Shown here in pieces: positions 23,632 to 31,248 of a stretch of DNA of 58,009 nt. Numbering within the stretch: position 1 is the first letter of the stretch; the number at the start of each line of letters is the position of its first letter. A program made the translations under genes and the position numbers. The DNA lies in assembly GCA_034933145.1 (NCBI GenBank), contig JAYFOA010000065.1:1-58009 (forward strand), given 5' to 3'. The notes below the pieces were generated by a model, which saw nothing but the letters and a program-made list of their open reading frames with translations, did no database searches and was not told the DNA's origin. The stretch comes from UBA4644 sp034933145. GTDB taxonomy: Bacteria > Bacillota > Clostridia > Oscillospirales > Butyricicoccaceae.

Positions 23632-24831
23632 TCAATCCGCCGCGATCCCGGGATGGACGGGCGTGCCATGGGGAATCGGCCGCCACTCCGTGGTCTTTCG
23701 AACCACGGCCAGCAGCTGAAGCGGCATCCAAGAGGCCATAAAGAGCGGGAACATCAGCACCGCCTTCATCATCCCGCGCCGGAGGCCGCCGGTCAGCGCT
23801 CCGCACAGCGCCGCGCAGGCGGCAAGCGCCAGGTAGGAACCGGCCGCCGAAAAAGCCAGCATCCACAACGGCAGCGCCCCGGTCAGCAGCCCGCACAGCG
23901 CCGCGCAGGCGGCAAGCAGGCAGGAGCCCGCCTGTGCAAAAGGCGTCAGGAGAAAAGCAGCCATATCACGGCGGAAAGGGGCGCTGCGCTTTTCCCCATG
24001 CAGCAGCGTCGGTACGGACAGCGACGCCACCTGCATCACTCCGCTGCACCAGCGGCGCCGCTGGATCAGGGACTGGCGGAACGTGCACGGCTGCTCATCA
24101 TAGGTGACCGCACCGGGTACCCAGACCACGCGCTCTCCGGCGGCGGCGCAGCCGGCGGCAAATTCTGCATCCTCAGCCACGGTCTCAGTCAGGAATCCCC
24201 CCTGCGCCATCAGTACCTCCCGCCGGAAGCCAAAGCCGGTGCCCACCAGCTTGCAGGACAGGCCGAGCGCGGCACGCGGACGATTAAACAGAAGGTCGAA
24301 TCCGCGGAAATACAGATCATAGCAGCCGGCCAGCCAGCTCTTTTCAGGATCCCGCGCCAGATGCCGTCCTTTGACCACCCGGGCGCCGGCGCAGAAAGCA
24401 TCATTGAACCGCTGGAGGAACAGCGGGTCCACCCGATTATCGGCGTCAAATACTACAAAAGCATCATACTCCTCCTCCAGGAGGCAAGCGAACGCCTGAC
24501 GCAACGCGTCGCCCTTGCGCCGGACCTCGCCGCGCGGCAGGAAGATGCGTGCGCCGGCCTCTGCGGCCCGGGCGGCGGTATCATCCGTACAGTTGTTGGG
24601 TACAACATAAATGTCGTATAAGTCGGTCGGGTAGCACTGCTTCCGCAGAGAACGGACCAGTCCCCCGATCACCGCGCCCTCATTCCGGGCGGCGATCACG
24701 ATGGCGAACCGGGTTTTTGGCTCACTTTCGGGCATGGCCGGAAGCCGCCGCAGCCCCAGCAGAAAAACGGCGGCAAAATAGAGCGAAAAAATTTTCAGTG
24801 CCAATGCGGCGACCATCAATGCCTGCTGCAT
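23632..24831 (-). CDS. membrane glycosyltransferase, family 2, processive type
   Basis: 399 residues from ATG 24831 (MQQALM), preferred because GGAAAGGA lies upstream; an earlier in-frame start at 24867 is possible. One N-terminal membrane helix is followed by a GT-A domain: FAIVIAARNE, VVFDADN (DXD-type), AEDAEFA and the processive-enzyme motif QRRRW. Three to four C-terminal membrane helices complete the cellulose/hyaluronan-synthase-like topology. It probably makes or extends an envelope polysaccharide or glycolipid. It is divergent from the response regulator at 25018, and a symmetric operator-like array fills the space between, so it may be a target of that system. Confidence 0.85.
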   Translation of the reverse strand: MQQALMVAALALKIFSLYFAAVFLLGLRRLPAMPESEPKTRFAIVIAARNEGAVIGGLVRSLRKQCYPTDLYDIYVVPNNCTDDTAARAAEAGARIFLPRGEVRRKGDALRQAFACLLEEEYDAFVVFDADNRVDPLFLQRFNDAFCAGARVVKGRHLARDPEKSWLAGCYDLYFRGFDLLFNRPRAALGLSCKLVGTGFGFRREVLMAQGGFLTETVAEDAEFAAGCAAAGERVVWVPGAVTYDEQPCTFRQSLIQRRRWCSGVMQVASLSVPTLLHGEKRSAPFRRDMAAFLLTPFAQAGSCLLAACAALCGLLTGALPLWMLAFSAAGSYLALAACAALCGALTGGLRRGMMKAVLMFPLFMASWMPLQLLAVVRKTTEWRPIPHGTPVHPGIAAD

Positions 24832-24878
24832 GTCTGCACATCCTTTCCGTTTTACTGAGGAAAGCATAACAGGCCGTG

Positions 24879-24966
24879 CTTAAGAATCAGGCTGCTTTTT
24901 TCTTAATTTTTGCTTAATTTGTCCGGCTTAAGGAAAAATTAAGGCGTTTATCCCTTTTGTTTTAAG
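24879..24966. promoter_or_regulatory. dyad-symmetric array of six CTTAA/TTAAG elements in a divergent promoter region
   Basis: CTTAA lies at 24879-24883, 24902-24906 and 24913-24917, and TTAAG at 24928-24932, 24939-24943 and 24962-24966. The two halves mirror each other exactly about 24922.5, with internal spacings of 23 and 11 bases. The inner part is a 16-bp inverted repeat with one mismatch: CTTAATTTTTGCTTAA against TTAAGGAAAAATTAAG, with 10 bases between. Direct repeats 11 bases apart are the usual target layout for OmpR-family regulators, one of which starts at 25018. A TACAAT -10 box at 24978-24983 follows with no good -35. Confidence 0.55.
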
Positions 24967-25017
24967 AAAAGAACCGATACAATAAGAGCAGAAGCAAGCA
25001 GCGGGGAGGCTCTGTCC

Positions 25018-25716
25018 ATGTATAATATTCTGATCTGTGATGACGACCGGGACATCGTTTCGGCCCTTAAAATTTATCTTTCCGGCCAGGACTACGGTTT
25101 ATATGAAGCCTATACCGGGACACAGGCCCTGGAGATCGTCCGGGATCATGACATCCAGCTGATCCTGATGGATATCATGATGCCGGAACTGGACGGCATC
25201 GCAGCCACGGCCCGCCTTCGGGAGCAGTCCAATATTCCCGTCATCCTGTTGACCGCAAAAAGTGAACCGACCGACAAGGTATTGGGCCTTAACATCGGTG
25301 CGGACGACTACATCACCAAGCCGTTTGAGCCGATGGAGGTACTGGCACGGGTACGGTCCCAGCTCCGGCGCTATACCGATCTGGGCGGGCAGGCAAAGAA
25401 GCCCTCCCTGCTGCGCATCGGCGGCATTGAACTGAGCGATGATGACAAAACCGTCACCGTAGATGGAGATCCGGTATCGCTGACCCCCATCGAATATAAT
25501 ATTCTCCGCCTGCTGATGCAAAGTCCCGGCCGGGTCTTTTCCACCACACAGATCTATGAACAGGTTTGGAACGAAAATGCCGTAGGAGCGGAAAACGCCG
25601 TGGCCGTCCATATCCGTCATCTGCGGGAAAAAGTAGAGATCAATCCCTCCGAGCCGCGCTATATCAAAGTCGTCTGGGGCCTCGGCTACAAAATGGAAAA
25701 GGAGGGACAGCGGTGA
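25018..25716 (+). CDS. OmpR/VanR-family response regulator
   Basis: 232 residues. The receiver domain has DDD near the start, phosphoacceptor Asp52 (LILMDIMMPELDG), Thr in LLTAKSE and Lys in ITKPFEP. The C-terminal winged helix (about 125-230) includes LTPIEYNILRLLMQSPG and a recognition helix around AVAVHIRHLREKVE. GGGGAGG lies 10 bases upstream. It overlaps the kinase start (GTGA). It probably binds the CTTAA array upstream and thereby controls its own operon and the divergent glycosyltransferase. Confidence 0.92.
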   Translation: MYNILICDDDRDIVSALKIYLSGQDYGLYEAYTGTQALEIVRDHDIQLILMDIMMPELDGIAATARLREQSNIPVILLTAKSEPTDKVLGLNIGADDYITKPFEPMEVLARVRSQLRRYTDLGGQAKKPSLLRIGGIELSDDDKTVTVDGDPVSLTPIEYNILRLLMQSPGRVFSTTQIYEQVWNENAVGAENAVAVHIRHLREKVEINPSEPRYIKVVWGLGYKMEKEGQR

Positions 25717-27557
25717 AAACCGATCTGCGGAACAGCCTACTCGTCAAGGTATGCGCCCTGTTCCTTATTTCACTGATCGCGGCGGGCGCATTTTTTTGTG
25801 CCTTCGGCGTAATCTATCTGGACAGCGGCGGTGCATATGAGAAGGAAGGTTCGTATTACAACACCGAGGTCTGCCACTCAATCTCCTATGAGCTGATGCA
25901 TACCGTCTACTATCAGTGGGCCGACGACCCCTCCGGCAGCTGGCAGGCAGCGTATACGCCGGAAAACAGCAACTTTGGATTCGAAATCTTCCGCGTGGAT
26001 GCACCGGAAACCGCACTTCTCCGCGTCAATGTCCCTGAGCGTGTGGGTTCCGACCGCACCATGTATATTGACGATTATCTTGTGCGGGGCTATGTTTCCG
26101 CCGCCATGACCGCACAGGATCAGTACTCCTATTCCTATGGTCTTTATCAACAGCTGCTTCCTTATAACTGGTTTCTGATATGGGGCTTTATCGCGGCCTG
26201 CGTCGTCGCACTGGCGCTGCTGATCTTCCTCTGCTGCGCTGCCGGACATCGCTGGGGAGAAACACAGGTTCTGCCCAATTACCTCGACCGGATGCCCCTG
26301 GATCTCTGGCTTGCGCTGGCAATCGCCGGTGGTGCGTTCTGTCTTGCGGCGCTGGATCCATATGATTTTGCCCTCACCCCGTTCCATCTGCTACTGGGCG
26401 GGGCGGGACTGCTGGGCGTATTCCTCCTGACGCTGGCCACGATCCTGACCTTTGCCACCCGTGTCAAGCTGGGAAAATGGTGGCGTAACACCATTATCTA
26501 TAAGCTGCTGCGGTTGGCCCTGCGCATGCTGCGCGGAATCTGGCATGCCCTGACCGGAATGCTGCAGGCGCTGCCGCTGATCTGGCAGGCGGTACTGCTG
26601 CTTACCGCCTTTGCCTTTTTTCAGAGTCTTTTGTCCTATTCGGCACAATACAGCGGCATGGGATTTCTCCTGCTTCTGACGCTGGATCTTGGCGCGCTTT
26701 TCTTCGTCAGCCAATCAGCGCTCAGCCTGCGGAAGCTGCAGGAGGGCGGAGCGCGTCTTGCCGGCGGGTATCCCGAATACCGCGTGGACACCCGCCGGAT
26801 GCCGCGGGTCCTGCGAGAGCATGGGGAAAACCTGAACTCCATCGGCGGCGGCATCGCCATCGCTGTGGATCAGAGGATGAAAAGCGAGCGAATGAAGACG
26901 GAACTGATCACCAATGTCTCCCACGATATCAAAACGCCATTGACCAGCATCCTTAACTATGTCGATTTGCTGCAGAAAAACCCGACACCCGATGAACAGG
27001 CCGAATATCTGGCTGTCCTTGACCGACAGGCCAGGCGCCTCAAAAAGCTGACGGAGGATCTGGTGGAGGCCTCCAAAGCCGCCACCGGCAATCTTCAGGT
27101 AACGCTGGAGCGTACCGACCCGTGCGAGCTGCTGCGTCAGGCCGCAGGCGAATATGCGGAAAGGCTGACCGCAGGCGGACTGACGCCGGTTCTGACCGTG
27201 CCGGAGGAAGAACTCTGCATCCTGGCCGACGGGCGTCTGCTCTGGCGGGTCATCGACAATCTCCTGAGCAACGCCTGCAAATATGCTCAACCGGGCACAC
27301 GCGTCTATCTCGACGCTCGACACGTAGAGGAGCACATCGTCCTGAGTGTGCGCAATATTTCCCGTCAGCAGCTCAACATTGCCCCCGATGAGCTAATGGA
27401 GCGTTTTGTCCGCGGCGACAGCGCCCGCAATATGGAAGGCAGCGGCCTTGGCCTCAACATTGCAAAAAGCCTGACCGAGCTTCAGGGAGGCAGGTTGGAA
27501 ATTCTGATCGATGGCGACCTGTTCAAGGCGACACTCTCCTTCCCTTCGGTTTCCTGA
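25713..27557 (+). CDS. sensor histidine kinase
   Basis: 614 residues from GTG 25713, which overlaps the regulator stop and has GGAGGG upstream. An N-terminal membrane helix and extracytoplasmic segment (to about residue 150) are followed by a bundle of membrane helices (about 155-335). The catalytic core has NVSHDIKTPLTS with phosphoacceptor His404, N-box DNLLSNACKYA, and a G-box around GSGLGLNIAKS. The signal is unknown. It works with the preceding regulator, and a TVP38-like membrane protein follows in the same operon. Confidence 0.9.
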   Translation: MKTDLRNSLLVKVCALFLISLIAAGAFFCAFGVIYLDSGGAYEKEGSYYNTEVCHSISYELMHTVYYQWADDPSGSWQAAYTPENSNFGFEIFRVDAPETALLRVNVPERVGSDRTMYIDDYLVRGYVSAAMTAQDQYSYSYGLYQQLLPYNWFLIWGFIAACVVALALLIFLCCAAGHRWGETQVLPNYLDRMPLDLWLALAIAGGAFCLAALDPYDFALTPFHLLLGGAGLLGVFLLTLATILTFATRVKLGKWWRNTIIYKLLRLALRMLRGIWHALTGMLQALPLIWQAVLLLTAFAFFQSLLSYSAQYSGMGFLLLLTLDLGALFFVSQSALSLRKLQEGGARLAGGYPEYRVDTRRMPRVLREHGENLNSIGGGIAIAVDQRMKSERMKTELITNVSHDIKTPLTSILNYVDLLQKNPTPDEQAEYLAVLDRQARRLKKLTEDLVEASKAATGNLQVTLERTDPCELLRQAAGEYAERLTAGGLTPVLTVPEEELCILADGRLLWRVIDNLLSNACKYAQPGTRVYLDARHVEEHIVLSVRNISRQQLNIAPDELMERFVRGDSARNMEGSGLGLNIAKSLTELQGGRLEILIDGDLFKATLSFPSVS

Positions 27558-27561
27558 CGCC

Positions 27562-28149
27562 ATGGCGAATCGGAAGTACCTTGACCGCCTTACCCTGTAC
27601 GTCAGCATCCTGTGTTCACTCACGCTCCTGGCCACGGCCATATGGGCCTGGCGTGCCGGCGCATTCCGCAGCATGGGCGCCCTGCGGGCTTTTATCGGGC
27701 AGGCCGGCCTCTGGGCCCCCCTGGCACTGATATTGATGCATGTGATCCAGGTGGTGATTCCCTTCATCCCGGGCGGACTGACCCTGACGGCAGGTGTCCT
27801 GCTATTTGGCCCGTACTGGGGATTCGTCTATAATTATGCCGGTATCCTTCTGGGGTCTTTGACAGCTTTTCTGCTGGCGAAACGCTGTGGTCGGCCGCTG
27901 GTGCGATGGCTGGCACCGGCTCACCTGTGCGAAAAATATCTGGATCGGCCCCTTCCCCGACGGTTTGAACAGATCTTTGCCCTGGCAATCCTCCTGCCGC
28001 TGGCTCCAGATGATACCCTGTGCATGATTGCCGGCCTTACGCCTATGCGAACCGGCCGCTTCCTGCTGATCCTTGCCTCTATGAAGCCGTTTTCCATCGC
28101 TCTATATAGCCTGAGTCTGCTGCTATGCGGACATATTTGGGGATTTTGA
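27562..28149 (+). CDS. TVP38/TMEM64 (DedA superfamily) membrane protein
   Basis: 195 residues from ATG 27562, four bases after the kinase stop; an earlier in-frame start at 27511 inside the kinase gene is possible, since no good ribosome binding site precedes 27562. The SNARE-associated/VTT domain shows VVIPFIPGGLTLTAGVLLFG and a GSLTAFLLAKRCGR segment, then LPLAPDDTLCMIAGLT. VTT proteins move or flip lipids such as undecaprenyl phosphate or phosphatidylethanolamine. Its place behind a two-component system and near a glycosyltransferase fits envelope maintenance. Confidence 0.82.
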   Translation: MANRKYLDRLTLYVSILCSLTLLATAIWAWRAGAFRSMGALRAFIGQAGLWAPLALILMHVIQVVIPFIPGGLTLTAGVLLFGPYWGFVYNYAGILLGSLTAFLLAKRCGRPLVRWLAPAHLCEKYLDRPLPRRFEQIFALAILLPLAPDDTLCMIAGLTPMRTGRFLLILASMKPFSIALYSLSLLLCGHIWGF

Positions 28150-28172
28150 AAGCGCCGTTTTTCGGCGCTTTC
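28148..28172 (+). terminator. terminator after the TVP38-like gene
   Basis: GAAAGCGCCG and CGGCGCTTTC form a perfect 10-bp stem around TTTTT. The downstream tract is only moderately T-rich. Confidence 0.7.
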
Positions 28173-28215
28173 TCCAAATTTTGTCTCCATTTTTATACAA
28201 ATTGTTACAACTTCC

Positions 28216-28243
28216 TTGACAATACATGTTAAAAGTTTATGAT
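28216..28243 (+). promoter_or_regulatory. promoter of the PII-like/antiporter operon
   Basis: A perfect TTGACA (28216-28221) and TATGAT (28238-28243) are 16 bases apart. Transcription from here would begin near 28250, which excludes the in-frame codons at 28239 as a start and supports ATG 28281. Confidence 0.7.
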
Positions 28244-28280
28244 AGAAATTAGTAAACAAAAGAGGAAAGTGGGTGTACTT

Positions 28281-28631
28281 ATGCAGATGCAGCTATTGGT
28301 TCTTATCTTCAACAAGGTGGAACTGCTGCCCTCTCTGCTGGCGAAACTGCTGAATGCCGGGATCTACGGTACGACGGTACTGGACTGCGAAGGCGCGATG
28401 CGCGTACTCGGGCAGGATACCATCGAACCGCCTCCCATCTTCGGATCTCTTCGGCAGTTTCTCAATTCTCAGCACCATGCGGGGAAAATGGTGCTGTCCG
28501 TTCTGACCGACACACAGGCGCCGGTCGCAAAAAAAATAATTAACGAGGTCGTGGGCGGAATTGAAAAGCCGGATACCGGCATTCTGTTTACCGTTCCGCT
28601 GACCAGCGTGGAAGGGCTGGCGGATCGCTGA
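28281..28631 (+). CDS. PII-like (ferredoxin-fold) signalling protein
   Basis: 116 residues from ATG 28281, with AGAGGAAAG upstream at a somewhat long distance. The predicted order matches the PII fold: strand MQMQLLVLIF, helix KVELLPSLLAKLLNAG, strand IYGTTVLD, a T-loop-like variable segment (about 35-65), strand KMVLSVLTD, helix APVAKKIINEVVG and strand GILFTVPLTSVEGL. It lacks the Tyr-containing T-loop of GlnB, so it is a PII-like rather than a classical nitrogen regulator. Six bases separate it from a CPA2 antiporter gene, suggesting it controls that transporter by binding a nucleotide. The ligand is unknown. Confidence 0.65.
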   Translation: MQMQLLVLIFNKVELLPSLLAKLLNAGIYGTTVLDCEGAMRVLGQDTIEPPPIFGSLRQFLNSQHHAGKMVLSVLTDTQAPVAKKIINEVVGGIEKPDTGILFTVPLTSVEGLADR

Positions 28632-28636
28632 ACCAT

Positions 28637-29812
28637 ATGGAAACAATATTTACGCTCGGACTGGCCATGCTTGTCGGTCTGCTTTTTAACCGCATCGCAA
28701 AACGCATTGGCCTGCCGAATGTCACCGGATATCTCGTTGCCGGACTATTAATTGGCCCCTCACTGCTGGGTATTTTTAACGAACAGGCCATTGAAGAGGC
28801 AACGGTCATCACCAATGTTGCGCTGGGCTTTATCGCTTTTTCCATCGGCGGCGAATTCAAACTGAGCAATATCCGACGGCTGGGTAAAGCCGTGCTGATT
28901 GTCACCTGCTGTGAGGCACTGGGAGCTGTCTTCTTGGTAGACGTTGTACTGAGCGCACTCGGATTTCCGCCTCCGCTGGCGCTGACATTGGGCGCCATTG
29001 CCGCCGCCACCGCGCCGGCCGCCACGCTGATGGTGGTCCGCCAGTATAACGCCCACGGTCCCGTAACCGACATCCTGCTGACCGCCGTGGCGCTGGATGA
29101 TACGGTAGGCCTGATCGTATTCTCTATTTCCCTCTCCGTCGTGCAAGGTATTTCTGCCGGTCAGGCCGCTTCCCTGCAATCCATTTTGCTGTCTCCCCTC
29201 AAGGAGATCATATTGTCCCTCGTTGTCGGCGGCGCCATCGGTATTGCGTTGTCGCTGGCCTCCCGATATTTCCATTCCAAGTCCAACCGTCTTTGCTTGG
29301 TCATCTGCTCCGTGCTTTTGGGCACGGCACTGGCCGATAGATGGGGACTGTCCGCACTGCTGTTATGCATGGCCAACGGGGCAACCATGGTCAATCTCCG
29401 CGAAGACTCCGACAAAATTCTGGACGTCACCGACAGCTGGACGCCGCCGCTATTCCTGCTTTTTTTTGTCATTTCCGGAGCGGAACTGAATCCAAAGATT
29501 CTTCCCTCTGTCGGTCTGCTGGGGATTGCCTATCTGCTGGCCCGCTCGGCAGGCAAGTATCTGGGTGCCTTTGCCGGGGGCCGTCTTTCCAAATGCAATC
29601 CGAACGTCCAAAAATATCTTGGCGTTGCGCTGCTGCCGCAGGCCGGCGTCGCCATCGGTATGAGCCAAATTGTCATCACTGCTCTGCCGGCTTATGGCGA
29701 GAAGATCCGCACGGTGGCCCTTGCCGCCACGCTGGTCTATGAGCTGGTCGGCCCGCTGATGACCAAACTGGCACTGACCAAGGCCGGTGAAATTGAAAAG
29801 AAAACCGCATAA
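28637..29812 (+). CDS. CPA2-family cation/proton antiporter (KefB-like membrane domain)
   Basis: 391 residues with about 12 membrane helices. GLPNVTGYLVAGLLIGP near the N-terminus and TAVALDDTVGLIVF (double Asp in the ion-binding helix region) mark the Na_H_Exchanger fold. There is no cytoplasmic TrkA-N or TrkA-C domain, unlike KefB/KefC. The regulatory role may instead be taken by the PII-like protein encoded directly upstream. The transported ion (Na+, K+ or other) cannot be inferred. Confidence 0.88.
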   Translation: METIFTLGLAMLVGLLFNRIAKRIGLPNVTGYLVAGLLIGPSLLGIFNEQAIEEATVITNVALGFIAFSIGGEFKLSNIRRLGKAVLIVTCCEALGAVFLVDVVLSALGFPPPLALTLGAIAAATAPAATLMVVRQYNAHGPVTDILLTAVALDDTVGLIVFSISLSVVQGISAGQAASLQSILLSPLKEIILSLVVGGAIGIALSLASRYFHSKSNRLCLVICSVLLGTALADRWGLSALLLCMANGATMVNLREDSDKILDVTDSWTPPLFLLFFVISGAELNPKILPSVGLLGIAYLLARSAGKYLGAFAGGRLSKCNPNVQKYLGVALLPQAGVAIGMSQIVITALPAYGEKIRTVALAATLVYELVGPLMTKLALTKAGEIEKKTA

Positions 29813-29883
29813 CTGGTCGAAGAAAGCTTTCGTTTGCCAAAAAAGGTCTTAACCCGCACAGCTGATGATGTTTTGACAAAAGC

Positions 29884-29923
29884 AGAGCAGGTTCTGGAAT
29901 GATCTCCGGAACCTGCTCTTTTC
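29884..29923 (+). terminator. terminator after the antiporter gene
   Basis: AGAGCAGGTTCTGG pairs with CCGGAACCTGCTCT (one G-T pair) and is followed by TTTTC. Confidence 0.8.
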
Positions 29924-30046
29924 AAATTATGCCACTCACAGAAAGGATCTCCCCAACCCCGTTTCAGTTGCAGCTTATTCCGCCCCAGCTAATGTGATTT
30001 TGCGTAAGCGTTGATATATTCTTTATGGAAAAATGAGTTGTTTCTT

Positions 30047-30997
30047 TTATGAACCGCCGGCATAGTAAGTAATACTTGTAATGGTGCCGTTTTGCGCGGT
30101 AATATTCAGGGTGCCGGCAATTACCTGGCCGCGTTCGTTCGGGTATTCGCCGTAGAGCTCATTACAACGGTCGACCGGATCTCCCACCCGCAGTCCCCGC
30201 GGCGTTGCATAGGTGTCGGTCAAAAGCGTGATTGAGTGAATCTGCATTTGTATCCCTTCGGGAAGCGCGCTGCCCGTCCGAACCCCCAGCTCGATCATGC
30301 CATCGGAATATGCCGTCTCATACAGCTCTCCTTCCGCAAGTATTTTGGACGCTCCCATAGGCAAAAAACGACTTTGCACTGCCGTATCCAGCAGGCTAAA
30401 ATCGTCTTCCAACTTAAATCCCGCCAACATTTGACCATCATCAAAGTTGGATACGGTGATCCAACCGGTGCGCAGGTCATGCTGAGCATACGTCTGTGTA
30501 AGGTAAAAATCAAAATAGAAATCCGGCACGAAGATGATGTTTCCCTTAAGAACAGGCACGGCTGAACATCCCATATATTTAACGTCAACCTGTGTGCCAC
30601 TCAAATTGTCGGTGGCCTGAGTGTCACCTAGCCAAACCGTCATATTTTTTTCGTAATGGGTCTCTTGAACGATTTCGTCGTATGCGACAGTAAATCCGCC
30701 ATCCTCCTCCGGAGTCACAGTCCCGCCGAAAGCGGCAGTCACATCAGCCAGGGGGATATAAACAATCCCATCCTCCGCGAAAGGCGCGGCGCTTAAGGTA
30801 AAAGAGTTTCCGCCGGTAATCACGGCCTCGTCAGAACCGACCCACATATTAATGAAATGGCCTCTGGACTCATCATGAAGCTCTGGTTCCACGGCGTCCA
30901 CATCTGGCGTAGTGCCCTCTGTTTTCTTACACGCAGTCAGGGAAAACATAAGCATAAACGCAAGCACCAGCGCCGCTGCTTTCAAAAAAAAATGCAT
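30047..30997 (-). CDS. secreted lipoprotein with copper-amine-oxidase-N-like (stalk) domain
   Basis: 316 residues from ATG 30997 (MHFFLKAAALVLAF); a GTG five codons upstream is an alternative start. The lipobox is SLTAC. The segment around residues 55-115 (FTLSAAPFAEDGIVYIPLADV, then AFGG) looks like the Cu_amine_oxidN1 stalk domain found in many clostridial surface proteins, where it has no enzymatic role. The C-terminal part has a repeat-like pattern ending DPVDRCNELYGEYPNE and ITAQNGTITSITYYAGGS. The function is unknown. It stands alone between the antiporter and the second D-aminoacylase. Confidence 0.65.
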   Translation of the reverse strand: MHFFLKAAALVLAFMLMFSLTACKKTEGTTPDVDAVEPELHDESRGHFINMWVGSDEAVITGGNSFTLSAAPFAEDGIVYIPLADVTAAFGGTVTPEEDGGFTVAYDEIVQETHYEKNMTVWLGDTQATDNLSGTQVDVKYMGCSAVPVLKGNIIFVPDFYFDFYLTQTYAQHDLRTGWITVSNFDDGQMLAGFKLEDDFSLLDTAVQSRFLPMGASKILAEGELYETAYSDGMIELGVRTGSALPEGIQMQIHSITLLTDTYATPRGLRVGDPVDRCNELYGEYPNERGQVIAGTLNITAQNGTITSITYYAGGS

Positions 30998-31171
30998 GTT
31001 TTCTTCACCCACCCCCTTAATGATCTATATACGGGGTCGAGCCAAGGCGCCGTTCTTTTTCTTCTCCCCCCTCTTCCGCCAGACACCGTCGTTTGTTTGT
31101 ATCTGCCGTCCCGCCACCTACGCCTCATTGCGCCGGAAACCTCCCATAACGCAAGACTCCTTTACTTATTA

Positions 31172-31201
31172 AGTCCTCCGCCGGGTATCCGGCGGAGGAC
31201 T
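31172..31201 (-). terminator. terminator of the second D-aminoacylase gene
   Basis: AGTCCTCCGCCGG (31172-31184) and CCGGCGGAGGACT (31189-31201) form a perfect 13-bp stem with a 4-base loop. On the minus strand it is followed by TTAATAAG, a weak T-tract; on the + strand by GTTCTCTTTT. Confidence 0.65.
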
Positions 31202-31248
31202 GTTCTCTTTTAAAGCTACTGCTTATGGCCGGCTGCACTTTATGCCAT

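Noticed and set aside
22800..24621. Long plus-strand open frames opposite the SLH and glycosyltransferase genes.
   Set aside because: The minus-strand genes carry signal peptide, SLH and GT2 motifs; the plus-strand peptides are rich in His, Gln and Arg with no fold.
24902..24943. Inverted repeat read as a rho-independent terminator.
   Set aside because: No gene on either strand ends next to it, its stem is AT-rich, and it belongs to a larger symmetric array; an operator is more plausible.
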